Of a stretch of DNA of 64,000 bases, positions 49,601-61,400 are shown piece after piece (within the stretch, counting starts at the first letter, position 1; each line of letters opens with the position of its first letter). The notes beneath the pieces were generated by a model, which was not told where the DNA came from, made no database searches, and saw only the letters and a list, made by a program, of their open reading frames with translations. This DNA comes from Maylandia zebra (Eukaryota; Chordata; Actinopteri; Cichliformes; Cichlidae), in assembly GCF_041146795.1 (NCBI RefSeq), contig NC_135172.1, positions 41,374,123 to 41,438,122 on the forward strand, given 5' to 3'. The position numbers and the translations under genes are program-made.

Positions 49601-51345
49601 AACAGACGCTCCTAAAAGAACAAGCTAAAACAGGATGACTGTGTGGCCACGATGACTGTGCTTCATCAGGCCGACGTTGTTAAAACGGCTTGGGTCGAGT
49701 GGTTTGGAGAGAAAGTTAGAGAGGCAAGGCTGAGGTGGTTTGGACACGTCCAGAGGAGGGCTGGACAAAGGATGCTGAAGATGGAGCTTCCTTGAGCAGG
49801 GAAAGAGTAAGAGCACAAAGATTCATGGATGGAGGGCATGCAGAGGGGAGGCCCGGGATCAGGTGAGATGGAGGGAGATGATCTGCTGTAGTGACGCCCG
49901 AGGCAAAGCTTTTCCCAGCGACAGCAACAGTTTACTACTTTAATCAGATGCAGTGAAATCTGACTGAGCTGTTTTCAAACACATATCGCAGCCCTCCACG
50001 CTTCAAGCGACTGTGTCAGACTCGCTCACATCAAATGCTTAAGCCACCAGTTTCCCAGGTGGGGTCACAAAGCGAGCAGACACCCTCACCCCCTCGTTCC
50101 CAGTAGAGGGGAAGATCTGATGTCCAAATCTCTCTTTCAGGGTTTATTTTCCCGCACATTAAACGTTTTGGTCTTCTACCAAAGAAATGATCACTTGATG
50201 ACCTCATCGAGCACAGCAACGGCATCCAGATTAAAAATTGCAACATCGCAAAAGAGGGACTTCAATTAGAGATTTGTTCTATTATGTCTTTACTAACTGT
50301 GAAACCTGCATCTCAGTTAGCATGGTTTATCCTGCTTTTCACTGCAACTAGGACCATCGTTTACAAAGTGAACTTTATGATGATTTTTAAGACAGTAAAG
50401 TCTTCAGCAAAGTGTTTCCAGAGGGAGCAAACATCTTTTTGCAACTACAGATATCACCCCCTGCTGGTCGTTAGAAAGAATGACAATCTGAGGCGTTTTT
50501 AGATATTGACGTCACTTTCTTTGAATCCAGAAGCTGTGTACATCTTTTATATACAGTCTGTAATTGTAGGCTGGAATATACAACAGTCATTTATCTGTGT
50601 TGACTGTCTTTGTGAGCAGCTGGGTGAAGCATTGCTTTGAATTTATCTTTGAAATGATCAGATCAGTCAGCCCTCTGCTGATGGAGGTAGTAAAAGATGC
50701 ACTTGTTTTTTTGGGTTAGTATTTTGAGGATTTCAGCTTTTATTTCAGCTGCTGCGTCATTGATCCTGTCCTAAACAAAAGTGGTGCCCAGATTAGCAGA
50801 GTAGCTGTTGGGTTCCTAGCTATCAGAGGACAAATACCCTTTTGTTGGTTTAGTGTTTATTGTACGTGTGGGACTAGTTTAAAAATGGACTCTGTGTTTT
50901 TAAGGGATTTCTTAAGGTCCTGTACACTCCTGTAAACACATTTTCGCTCTGTCTCTCTGCGTCCGTGCAGACTGGACCCATCCCTCTGCAGTATCTGGTC
51001 AAACCCACCCGGAAACGCCGGAGGCCGTCCCAGTCTGCTGCTCAGGGCCACTCCGACGGCGTCAACACCAGCCCAACGTCGGAGAGCGACTCTCAGAGCG
51101 ACAAAGTCCACAGTCCCGCTGCCGCTCAGCCGGCCCGAGCCTCCTCTCAATCCAGCCCGGCGTCCCACAACCTCTCTCCCGCCATCCAAAGCTCCAACGG
51201 TACCACTGTGACCAACAACGCTCAGCGACACGCCCTCTCCTCCAAACAGGCCGCTCGGAAGGTGACTGTCAACGGCACGAGCTCCGGGGCCAGCAAAGAG
51301 GAGGCGAGGGGGGGCGACAAAAGCGGCCTGCCTCCCACGACCTAA
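40697..51345 (+). CDS. pcgf2: Polycomb RING finger protein 2 (Mel-18)
   Basis: Nuclear partner of RING1A/B in PRC1, which ubiquitylates H2A. Coding exons: 40697-40814, 43917-44013, 44116-44171, 44261-44390, 45863-45902, 46014-46112, 47048-47128 and 50971-51345, giving 996 nt and 331 residues. The RING has C20, C23, C36, H38, C41, C44, C55, C58, followed by [16 protein letters not shown] and [18 protein letters not shown] ubiquitin-like domain (about 125-215) contains [20 protein letters not shown] and [28 protein letters not shown] (218-225) is a likely nuclear signal, and the Ser/Pro-rich tail has [10 protein letters not shown], as in vertebrate Mel-18. Synteny with psmb3, pip4k2b and cisd3 supports PCGF2 over BMI1. 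Odd points: the linker before RAWUL is shortened, and the KTR motif after the RING reads KTC. A poly(A) signal is at 52174-52179. Confidence 0.92.
43600..43742 (-). mobile_element. tRNA-derived SINE fragment, pcgf2 intron 1
   Basis: On the minus strand a B-box-like GGTTCAATCCCC lies at 43692-43703, with the A-box region AGGCTCAGGAGATTGAAC upstream. GTGTCCTTTGGGAAGATCCT follows, as in the fish SINE body. Degenerate. Confidence 0.5.
47554..48204 (-). mobile_element. 5'-truncated L2/CR1-type LINE fragment
   Basis: The minus strand (from about 48205 down to 47651) carries an uninterrupted frame of about 184 codons matching the end of a Jockey-superfamily reverse transcriptase. It includes [47 protein letters not shown] and [17 protein letters not shown], and ends HLFKLAFS. 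The 3' end is an AAAGTGCTATATAAA-type region with a (CTTA)n-like tail at 47554-47585. AAGAAG flanks both sides, and the intact target is seen in hAT copy 1. The absence of stops suggests a young insertion. Confidence 0.8.
48284..48324. repeat. Perfect 17-bp inverted repeat (hairpin) in hAT copy 2
   Basis: CTCTTATTATCCTTTCT at 48284-48300 is followed by the 7-base loop GGGTCAC and its exact reverse complement at 48308-48324. Copy 1 has only the left arm region, so the right arm is new. Confidence 0.95.
49640..49910 (+). mobile_element. RTE/BovB-like LINE 3' coding remnant
   Basis: The forward strand at 49700-49800 reads [20 protein letters not shown], then [10 protein letters not shown] and, after stops, fragments like RFMDGG. 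The [10 protein letters not shown]...RRMLKMELP pattern is the typical end of a large group of non-LTR elements in fish. Degenerate and truncated. Confidence 0.6.
50440..50580 (-). repeat. Dispersed repeat with CTCF-like motif, pcgf2 intron 7
   Basis: The minus strand has ACAGACTGTATATAAAAGAT (about 50540-50560), then CGACCAGCAGGGGGTGATAT (50451-50470). The layout matches the repeat at 24735-24910. Confidence 0.4.
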
Positions 51346-52590
51346 CGCGCGCGCACACGGCGGCGAGGAGGACACTGTTTGAATTGCTTCCTTGTTTCTT
51401 TGTGCAGAGCAAAGACAGCTCGGGCCTTCGTCCTTCTGGAAATGCGGGAGGCAGATTTGTGTTATCTTCCAGCAGGACAGACTGAAACGTGCAGCCAAAT
51501 AGACACTTGTATGTATGTGCGTGTGCGTGCGTGTTTATGTGTGTTAGACTAGAACAGTGCACACATACAAACTGTACAGTATGTATCAAATGTGAGCATG
51601 TGTGCGTACATATGTATAAACTTATCTTTTATACAAGATATTGTAATCGTTTTGTATTGTACACGCAGTGGGTCTGTTTCATTTCCATAAGCATCGATTT
51701 GGCCTCCGTGAAACTTGAGACAAAATGCTGAAAGGCATTGCAGTGCGGCTCACTGCTGAAGCTGGATGTAAAGACGAGGAAGAGAAACTCTTGCTTTAAA
51801 CAGTCAGACGTGTCAATAACTGCTGTATAAGTGTCCAGTATAAGCAACAGCTCATCAGGTAACACATGCTCATTAAATTGTTGATGCACTTTGTTACGGT
51901 CACTTCACACAAACCGACAAGTATTTTCCCGACAGGAGAAGCATTAATATTTACAGAAGCACTACCAAGCTGTTTGTCAGCGTTCTTTCCTTCATGGCAG
52001 TCGAAGAACTCAAAAGGGATTTTTGAATATTTGGCCATGTATGTTGTAGTTCCATGCATTCCAAGCATTCCTTTGATTTTTTTTTTTTTCTTCTTCTTTC
52101 CGTTCAACAATGATGCTTTGTTTTTGTTTTTTTCCAATTACAAAAAAGCAGCCATATGTGCATGTTTTAGGTCAATAAAATGTTTACTTACTAGGTTTTT
52201 CTGACCCGAGTGTCCTGTTTATGCTCCAAACAAATGTTTGCTTGACATCCATCCCGCCGACTCGTTCTCATCGTCCTCCTGAGAAGAATCAGACCGCCTT
52301 CCTTCATTTTAACGTGGTGTGAATTAAATGTTTGGCACAGCTGCATTATAAACAACTACAGCTGTATTTTATAATCTGAGATGTAACAGTGCTCATTAAT
52401 TTTTTTTTTTTTTTTTTCAAAATATTTAGGGCGACTTCTAATTAAATTCACAACATGGTGCAAAGTGGCAGGACAGTTTTTTGTTTGTTTTGTTTGCTGT
52501 ATTTAATCATTGCTTTGAATGCAGGTCCTTTCTGTGTCTGAGTGGGTACTCTGGCTTCCTCCCACAGTCCAGAGACGAGCAGTTCGTGGG
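51346..52590 (+). other. pcgf2 3' UTR and downstream sequence
   Basis: The 3' UTR ends after AATAAA at 52174-52179 and includes GT-rich (TGTGCGTGTGCGTGCGTG) sequence near 51515. Poly(T) tracts at 52078-52090 and 52400-52418. No further gene. Confidence 0.6.
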
Positions 52591-52597
52591 GTTAGGC

Positions 52598-52824
52598 CAG
52601 GGGTGGGCAACTCCAGGCCTCGAGGGCCGGTGTTCCTGCAGGTTTTAGATGTGTCCTTGAACCAACACAGCTGATTTAAATGGCTAAGTTACCTCCTCAA
52701 CATGTCCTGAAGTTCTCCAGAGGCCTGGTAATGAACTAATCATGTGATTCAGATGTGTTGACCCAAGGTGAGATCTAAAACCTGCAGGACACCGGCCCTC
52801 GAGGCCTGGAATTGCCCACCCCTG
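52598..52824. mobile_element. hAT-type MITE, 227 bp
   Basis: Ends CAGGGGTGGGCAACTCCAGG and, inverted, CCTGGAATTGCCCACCCCTG. The inverted repeats extend to about 55 bases, through GGTTTTAGAT/ATCTAAAACC. A perfect 8-bp duplication GGTTAGGC flanks it (52590-52597, 52825-52832). Confidence 0.92.
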
Positions 52825-52917
52825 GGTTAGGCTCACTGGTGATTATAAATTGCCCGCAGGTGTGAATGTGAGTGTGATGTCTCGTTGTGTTAACCCTGAG
52901 GTTAACAGGAGAAGATG

Positions 52918-52937
52918 AATGGATGGATGGATGGATG
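52918..52937. repeat. (GGAT)n microsatellite
   Basis: Short tetranucleotide run GGATGGATGGATGGATGA after GAATGGAT. Confidence 0.85.
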
Positions 52938-52979
52938 ACAGCTGTGGAAATGAAAGCAACACTCGATCATCTCAGTATA

Positions 52980-53560
52980 ACACAAGGTCAGTTACACTTT
53001 AGGAACGACAGTCTGTCCAGTAGGAAGGATCAACTTTTGTGAGTCTTTGTCACTATTGGTAGCAGGAGACAATATCTGAGCATGCTCCTGGATGGACAGT
53101 GCTATTTGGTAGCATCAGATGCATAACATCTGAGAAGTACTCAGTTAAATTCAGGACTGGGGACCTGATCCCATTCTCCTGGAGTCTGATCAGAAACGTG
53201 TATGAGCAGCTTGCTGTAGGTCACTTTGTAAAGCTCTGGTAGTGCTCCTCGTGAGCAGATACCAGTCCTGCTACTGGGTTGAAGCTCTTCTACATCGCTC
53301 CTCGCATCTGTTTACTGGTATCTCCTTCATTGTCTTGAAACTGTGCTGGAGACATCAAACCCCATGATGGCTCGTTTAGATGTGCTATCATGGAGCAGCT
53401 GGAAAACCTGTGCAACCCGAATTGAGTGCAGGTACTGTCTCATGCTACAAGTAGTCAGAAGGACCCCAGCAAAATGCAAAACCAGAGAAAAATTAGGAGG
53501 GATGACCAGATGGCAGTGATCTGTGAGCCTTAAGTGGCTCATCTTGTTCTTGCCTCTTCA
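52980..53560. repeat. Decayed dispersed repeat, unclassified
   Basis: Sequence style (GGTAGTGCTCCTCGTGAGCA, then CAGTCCTGCTACTGGGTTG, then a TCATGCTACAAG segment) recalls a widespread fish DNA element. No terminal repeats or transposase frame could be delimited. Confidence 0.3.
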
Positions 53561-54091
53561 GTGGAATGTGTTCTAACTGGAGAAACTGATATCCTGAAGG
53601 GGCAGGACATGGGGCCAGAGCTGCTTTAGCAAAAGTCCTGTTAAACAGATTTCCCAGCTAGAGCCATGAGAATGACATTTGTATTATTATTTAAAACCTT
53701 AACAAAGACATCAGCTCAGAGTACAGACTGCCCTGTTTATTTTTACTTTACATACACCATTCAAAAGTTCAGTGGAAAGAAGAGAGTGACTTGTCTCTGT
53801 GGAGTGAGCAGTGTGGGCTAATGACTGTCACAGCCTGCCACCAACTCTAATTTCATCTCATGGACATAAAACTGGAGCTTCAAAATCAAGGCCAGCATAG
53901 CACTGCATCCCAACTTCTTCATGGAGCGCCTGCCGGGTTGTTTCCGCAGGAATCTTCGATTCGCTAAATACCCCCAGTATAAACTGCTCGCTGTTTTACC
54001 GTAAAGTCATCCTAATGTGACTGCAACAGTGTCTTTGTCATGAAAGTCGAACTGATGAAAACACTGATGGGAAACGCACCCCCCTCCACCC

Positions 54092-55629
54092 TCAGGACTC
54101 TGCTGGTTCATGTAGCGGAGCAGACACAATGAAGTGCTCCTTGTGCGTGCCGTCGCAGTAGGGCGGGTTGCTTGTGTGTTTGCATCCACACAACCAAACC
54201 GAGGCGTCTTTCTCTGGGACAAAGCGTAGCGGGGAGAGGCCCTGGGCTCGGGTTTTGTGGCTTCCATCACAGAAAGGCTGAAAGAAATCAAAAATTAAAC
54301 GCTCATTTAAACAAGAAACAATGTGTAATGTGTAAAACTGTTTTAAATTTTTATATGCTACAGAAAAAAGCTTTCAGCGTTATAAATGGATCGGATTGTT
54401 TTGGAATTATGAAACCAATAGATCTGAAAATAATCTGAAACTTTACTCTTTAAAATGTTATAATTTATTTTTTCTTAATTTATTAAACAAAAAACAAAGC
54501 AACATTTATGTTTACGATGCTGAGATAATGACTGAATAAAACACCCGTGAAGCTGCCATAGGCTCCAGCGTGAACCCTGAATTTGACCAACAAAAGAAAG
54601 CGAATGATTGTGTAGGGCAGGGGTGTCCAACTCCAGTCCGTGAGAGCTTCTGTCTTGTAGCTTTTAGATGCATCCCTACTCCAACAAAGCTGGATCAAAT
54701 TATTGGATTACCTCTTCAGCATGCTATCACGTTTGGCAACAGCCTGGTAACAAGCCATTCATTTGATTCAGGTGTGTCGCAACAAGGATGCATCTAAAAG
54801 CGGCAGGACCTGGAGTTGGGCACCCCTGGTGTAGGGATTCACCTGCTTCCTGCTGTGCCCACAGGTGCACCACGAGTAACGCTTCCCACCAACCAGCTCC
54901 ACCTTGAAGGGCTTCTTAGCTGGGATGACTGGTTCAGGAGGACGTGTGGACAGCTTGACCTGAGGAAGAGGCAAACTTCTTTTAAAATACATTAAGCCAG
55001 TTTATTAGGAATACCATCCAATGTGGTGGGGGCTTGATTTTCACTGTCTCTGTGTTAGTTTGTTTCCTCCTCATCAGCCTTGGCTTCAGCTATCCTTCCT
55101 GGGTACACTTATGCATTCACACATATAAAATCTCCACTTACATAAACAAGCAAGCTCTCATACTGATATTACTGAAGTTCATAGAAGGCTACAGGCCTTG
55201 AGGGTACATACAATACTGCTCAAAATTCATATTAAACCTACAGTTCCCCACGTGATTTCTATGTTAGTGTAAGAATGCCTGTAGACTAATTAAAATCTAA
55301 CCAATGAGGCCTCTAACCTCCATTAAAGCAGCTGGAGGAGCTGCGATGTCAAACATCTGTTTTCTATTTCCAGTTTGGGGAAAATAAAAATACAAACTTG
55401 GCTCTGCGTGAGTTGGTTAGCTTAAATGTGGTACAGTTTCTCCAGTGCATTACTTTTTAATGTGTGTGAAAACAAATGGCCCGTTAACAGTGCAGCAGCA
55501 GTCTGCATCACATTTAGAGAGGCTAACATGTGCAGCGATTACCTTGGAGACTGCCGTAGCGGCTAACCAAGGGTGCCTGAAGGTGAAACTGATCCATTTG
55601 GGCTCTAATTTGGTCACCACCGTGTTCAT
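54092..55629 (-). CDS. cisd3: CDGSH iron-sulfur protein 3 (MiNT-like)
   Basis: Predicted soluble mitochondrial matrix protein with two [2Fe-2S] CDGSH sites per chain. Exons on the minus strand: 55629-55543, 54959-54843, 54277-54092, giving 390 nt and 129 residues (human 127). The first site is C60, C62, C71, H75 (CTCGHSRKQPFCDGSH) and the second is C98, C100, C109, H113 (CGCKHTSNPPYCDGTH), both fitting CxC...CDGxH. PFKVELVGGKRYSWC and GLSPLRF are close to human CISD3. Exon 1 encodes a basic N-terminus (MNTVVTKLEPKWISFTFRH) that may be a mitochondrial presequence, though less arginine-rich than its neighbour's. The start is the first ATG in frame. It lies tail-to-tail with pcgf2 and 2.8 kb from a second cisd3-type gene, the same pcgf2-cisd3 pairing as in human. 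TTTATT at 53736-53741 may be its poly(A) signal. Of the two copies this is the better candidate orthologue. Confidence 0.9.
54618..54828. mobile_element. hAT-type MITE, 211 bp, in cisd3 intron 2
   Basis: Ends CAGGGGTGTCCAACTCCAG and, inverted, CTGGAGTTGGGCACCCCTG, with a perfect 8-bp duplication GTGTAGGG (54610-54617, 54829-54836). Related to, but distinct from, the MITE at 52598. Confidence 0.92.
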
Positions 55630-57273
55630 GTTTCCTCTGACAGCTGAAGGAAGATCAGCTTCTGACACCAGCTGACCAGCAACAATTTAAGAATCACGCG
55701 ACAAACGTTGGAGACAAGTACCGCAAGCAAGGAGAGTCAAACGGAGACAGAAAAGCAAAACATAAACTCGGAGACGCAAGACAGCTAACTGAAGCTGCTA
55801 GCGTCCTCAACAGTCACGTGTTAATAGCTCAACCAATCACCGGGCACATGTCGGAGAAAGGCAGACTGAATGGAACTGATTTGGACATATGGAGGACCAA
55901 AATTGAAGTATAATGTATAGATTTATACATTATTTTACCAATATTTATAAGTCACAAGCTTTGAAAATATGAGCTATGCTGTAAGTATGTAACAAAATTT
56001 TAAAAACAGCAGAGAATAGGATGTATTTTTTACTCTCTTGAATGAAATCCTTCTGTGATTCAATGAAACACACAGAAAAAGATGAAATACGACAATAACA
56101 CGTACAAACAACTAAATTTCTTTAGGGACAGAAGAAAGAAGCTAACACAATCAATAATATCAATTTAACCTATATACAAAATAAAGACTAAAAAAATACA
56201 TGCTACTATTAATAAATTGCGTCCCATTTTTTTTTACTATTTTTTTTCTTTTATTTTTTAAGTACACGTCAAAAGCAAACTAGACAATGTAAAATTAAAC
56301 TAATAATAATACCAATAATTATAAAATAATCCCAAATTTTATTTGAAAATGTCAGATAAATAGTTTGCAAAATATAGTTCAGCAGATCATGTAGAGAAAC
56401 TTTACACGAAATACACAATTGTGTCAAAACCTGGAGCGGAAGAGCAACTAATCTGTTTCTAAACGAAACTTTTTAAAACTATTCCTACAGAGATGCAGCT
56501 TCAGATTCCAGAAGATAGTTTATTGAAATACAGTTTCAAAAGCCTCTCCACAGGTTAACCCTTAACAAACGACTTGAACAAAGGTGCCATACACAGAAAG
56601 GCCTTCAGGGGGCGCAGGTGCTCTCCGTCTCCAACTATACTCAGGGCTTTATGTAGAAACTCTTGGGACAATATCAGCACACACACACATCTTAGACAAA
56701 TACTGATCATTTGCTCTCGAAACAACCTGTGTTGTGAGACAAATGTGTAAATTTCTAAAGTATATGAAGCGTCTATGTGACCAAAAATAATGTTTTAGTA
56801 CGAAATGTGTGATATTCCCATGTTTAATGTTTACTATGAGATAACTTTCCTTTGGCTGAACTGGTCTAATACACTGATTAACTGAAGATTATTGAGTAAA
56901 TCATAATAATGGTACTCTTCAAAAATAATATTTCAAATAAAATGGGTCAAAGGGCAAAATATTAACGATTATACTTTCCACACAAAACACTTCAGAGTGC
57001 AGGTCAAAGTGGATATGCTAAAAAATATTTAACAAAGCTTTAGATAGAATAAACAAGGCTGACTGATTATTATTTTCTTATTTTGAGGATTAGCTCAAAG
57101 CCAAAGCAGATAAATAGAATATAGCTGCCTTTTTCAAAATTATTTCATAGTGTCAGATTTCATGTGAAACTAAACAAGCAAAATATCATATTTACCAAGT
57201 TTATTGCATTTGACCTCAAATAACAACACAGAAATTATATTTAACATACAATGCTGTTTCTATCTGACAAAAG
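55630..57273. other. AT-rich sequence between the cisd3 copies
   Basis: The promoter of the 54092-55629 gene must lie at its left end, though no CpG island is evident. The rest is AT-rich with no recognised gene. A CTCF-like TTCAGGGGGCGCAG occurs at 56604-56617. Confidence 0.4.
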
Positions 57274-57836
57274 CAGGGGCGGACCAAGAAAAATATTCTT
57301 AGGGTGGCATGGAAATCTAATGGGGTGGCAAAATCAAAACTTAAAAAAAAAAAAAAAACCAAAATAAACAACACATATGCAGATTCAAATGCAGTAAGTA
57401 TACACGTTTCATATAAATATAGTCTTAATTATTTTCTGTAGCCCACATGATTAAATATTTCAGTTACTTAAAACGTGATTTTATGTACTGTATAACCTTT
57501 ATAATAAATAAATATATTTATAAATATATTGCTGCACCACATTTACACACACAAGTTTAACTTAAGTTTCACTGTTTTTTGTTAGACAAATCAAATTGTT
57601 ACATGGTTAAATTTTTAAAATTGTTTGCGCTATGGTGCTAATGGTGGTGGTGGTGGGGGGGGGACACTATGCAATGTATTCAGTTTTAGAATAGCCAGGC
57701 TCAAAGTGTTAATGCTATCTTATCTGTTAATAAACAACACTGTCATATGCAAAACTAGGGTGGCACTATGGGTGGCAAGAGATCATTTTAGGGTGGCACA
57801 AGCCACCCCATGACACCCTAAAATGATCCACCCCTG
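57274..57836. mobile_element. hAT-type MITE, 563 bp
   Basis: Ends CAGGGGCGGACC and (inverted) GATCCACCCCTG, flanked by a perfect 8-bp duplication GACAAAAG (57266-57273, 57837-57844). Carries GGGTGGCA repeats near both ends and an internal palindrome, GATCATTTTAGGGTG with its exact inverse, at 57781-57828. Poly(A) tract at 57343-57358. Confidence 0.9.
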
Positions 57837-57844
57837 GACAAAAG

Positions 57845-58462
57845 CAGTAATCTGACTGTGACTCAGTACCACACTGGATAAACTGAATACAGCACTGATG
57901 AAATTAGCTATTGTGATTGGTCCGTTCAATGAGTAATTCAGTGGAGTTAAAGATCTTCACACAAGAAAAAAAGTCTCCATAAAAAGAAGAAAAACATTTG
58001 TAATTTTTATTTGGACAGCACCAAAAGCAGATTTACAAAAACACAGTGCACATGGTTTAACCTTCTCCTGCCTACCCGTTACATTTTATCATGTGCATAC
58101 AAGAATACATTTTAAAGCCAACACACTAGACTTTCAAAGGTTACCAAAACTTTAGTAGAAACTCCTCTAAGGGGCCGACTCAGGAGGTCTGGAGTCACGC
58201 AGGAGGTGTTGGAAATGCTGCCTCAGGTGATGTCATTGTGACATTAACACAAAGTTTTCCCACAAAGCATTTTAATGGAATATATACTTGTCTGAAAGGT
58301 TAACATACAAAAGCAGTTTATAACAACAAAAACTCCATCTGATTTACCCAAAACAAACAAAGCAGCATTACATGATTTTAATATAAAAAAAATATGATTT
58401 TTTTAACATGATAAAACTATTGGATAACATGATTATGATGCATCATTTCCTGTAAAAAGACA
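57845..58462 (-). other. 3' flank of the second cisd3-type gene
   Basis: Probably its 3' UTR on the minus strand. TTTATT at 58006-58011 is a candidate poly(A) signal. Confidence 0.4.
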
Positions 58463-61400
58463 TCATTTAAAGATGCCTTTCAGATACTTCACTACATCCT
58501 GGTAGATGACTTTGAGGTGCGAGCCATCGCAGTATGGAGCGTTTTTGGTTTGCTTGCAGGCGCACAGCAGGACTGTCCTGTCTTTCTCGGGGGTGAAGCG
58601 AAAAGGAGAGATACTCTGAGCTTTTTTCGTGTGAGTGCCGTCGCAGAAAGGCTGAAGAAGAGGGAAAAAAAGCGGGTTGAAGACACAAACTTGAAACTTA
58701 CCTTTATTAGCCTAAAAATGACAGGATGCATGTGCCGCAGACGTATGGCAGTAAGCAATCACTGTGGATGAACCCGGCTATAAGCTGCTAATAAGACAGA
58801 CTGAAAGGTCTCCTGCTGTCGCTCCTCAGCTGACACATTAGGACTTTGAAACTGTGGACTGAAATTGGTTGTTGCTGGTGAGCAGTCTTCATCACCAGTG
58901 ATGATCCCTGATACAGAACTGAGGTCAGTTTTAAGTAAAAGTTGACATTTTTGCTCTCTGTGAGGTTAGAGGTCACATGGTCCTCCACTGAGGGGTCCAG
59001 AGGTGCCCGAGAGACGGGCCAAATTCAACCCAGATAAATCGAAGTGATCACATCTGTGCATGGTTAGGTTTTTCATGCCGTTTAAACATCAGTCAGGTGT
59101 TTATCATAAAGGAAAGGATCACGTGTAAACCAGAGGGTCTTTTCTTTCTTTTCCTGGACACACTGAAATGAAAGCACAAAGCCCAGACACCGACGATGGA
59201 TTAGAGTTAATCCAGTTTCCTTTATGTTACTGGGACCTCATCAAGCACCAGTTGGTCTCAACCAGCACGGTGCTTCTTAAAGCGTGGCTTTCAGACGGGT
59301 GGGAACGTAAACAGGAGTAAATGAGGCGAAACTTTACGTGATTGATGAGCTGCATTAGCTTTTACCCCAGATGAAAACCTGAGCCTCACCTGCTTCTTGC
59401 TGTGGCCACAAGCGCACCAGGCGTAGTGTTTTCCAGCAGACAGCTTCACCCTGTAGGGAAGCCGGGCGGCAGGGACTGCCTGGGTCGACTCCAGACAGCA
59501 CTGAACCTGGGGCACAAAGTGAGACACAAACTTAACTTATCGTCCACACTAATGGATACCACAACATCCTGCAGTGACACATCCTGTGTGGTCTAAGCCA
59601 AAACACAACTCCAGGCTCTCAGAGGGCTGTTTGAATAACAATCAGAGTGATGGAGTGCTGCCTCACATGACCCGAGGCATTCGCAATCACACAAACTCCT
59701 TCAGGTTTACTTTGAGAACACAAATTAAAAACGTATGTTAAACTTGTTTGGCTTACATCACAACATTACACTGTAATCGCTGTGATGTCACTGTTTTGGT
59801 TCCACTGGATAAAAAAACTCAAACAAATGAATAATAATGTAAAAACTTTGAATAAGTGGGTCTACATTTTTACACTCAAGCTTAACTCCACAAAGAAAAA
59901 GAGGAAGTGGGACTGGGAAGTCAGATTAGTGCTTTCTGATTATAGTTTAAGTTTTTTAACCTCTGGAGCTGAAAAATGAAGCCAACCCAGACTGTCACAA
60001 ACTGCAGTTCCTCTGAAGTCCTCTAAAAGATGGACAGTCACCATGGCATCGCCTGTTTTGAAGTCTCCAGCGGAGCGGTTGCTTTCAGACGGTAAAGGTC
60101 ACCAGAAATGACTAAATGTGATGTCATCAGCATGACCTGAAACTAACCTCTGAGTCGATAAACTCAATATGAGAGAGCTTAAGGTCATAGAGCAAAGAGT
60201 CGCTCTCAGATAACCAGGGTCTCCCCCTGGCTTTTTGGAAAGCTGAGTTCATCTTTAGTGTCACACGCAGGCCTGATTACAGCCAGACCAGCTGAATCCA
60301 GAAATCACTTAAACAGAACCAGAAGTGAAGCAGGAGAAAAGCTCTCATAGAGCAACACATCATGCCACGATCTACAGAAACAGAAGAAACAAAGCCATTG
60401 ACATGTATCAGTGTGGAAAGGGTTACAAAGCCATTTCTGACAGAGTCCAGTGAATCACAGACTCATCCAGGAGGTCACAGGAGAAACCAGAACAACATCT
60501 GTGGAACCGACTTGCCTCAGTGAAGTTTGGTATTCAACAACAAGAAAGAGACTGGGTGAAAAGGAGGGCTCCACAGAGAAAACCACTGCTGACCGAAAAA
60601 AACATCTCGACCACCCACAAGAGTCTTGGGAAAAAAAATTGTGCGGACTGACGAGATAAAAGCAGAACTTTTTGGAAGGTTTGGGTCCTGTGACATCTGG
60701 GATAAATAGCATTTCATTAGAAATGGTAAATGGCCTGTATTTGTATAGTGCTTTACTAGTCCCTAAGGACCCCAAAGCGCTTTACAGAACCAGTCATCCA
60801 CACATTCACACACTGGTGATGGCAGCTACATTGTAGCCACAGCCACCCTGGGGCGCACTGACAGAAACCTGACGGACACTGGCGCCACCACCAGTAGGCA
60901 ACGGGTGAAGTGTCTTGCCCAAGGACACAACGACCGAGACTGTCCAAGCCGGGGCTCGAACCGGCAACCTTCCGATTACAAGGCGAACTCGAGCCACAAT
61001 TGCCCCATTAGAAGAACATCAAACCAACAGTCAAACACGGTGGTGGAAGTGTGAAGGTCTGGGGATGCTCTGCTGTTCCAGGACGACTCGCTGTGGCTGC
61101 TGGAAGCATGAATTCTGCTCTCTACCAGGAAATCCTGAAGGAGAATGAATGAAGCAGGACAACCATCCAAAAACCACACCAGCAGGTCCACCTCTGGGTG
61201 GTCTAGTCAAAGTCTGGCCATATATCTGATTAAGGTTATCCTAAATCATCTCATGCTGGAAACCCCCAAAAGTGTCTGAATTAAATCAATTCAGCAAAGA
61301 TTGGTGGGCCAATTTAGGGGGCGGTTACTCCTTTACACAGGGCAGGTGAGTTTGGAAGAAATCCTCATTTAATAAGTGCATTTTGTTTTTACTCTCGTTA

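Noticed and set aside
50857-51498. Minus-strand open frame of 213 codons
   Set aside because: It is antisense to the last pcgf2 coding exon, whose GC-rich Ser/Pro codons leave the other strand open. No domain seen.
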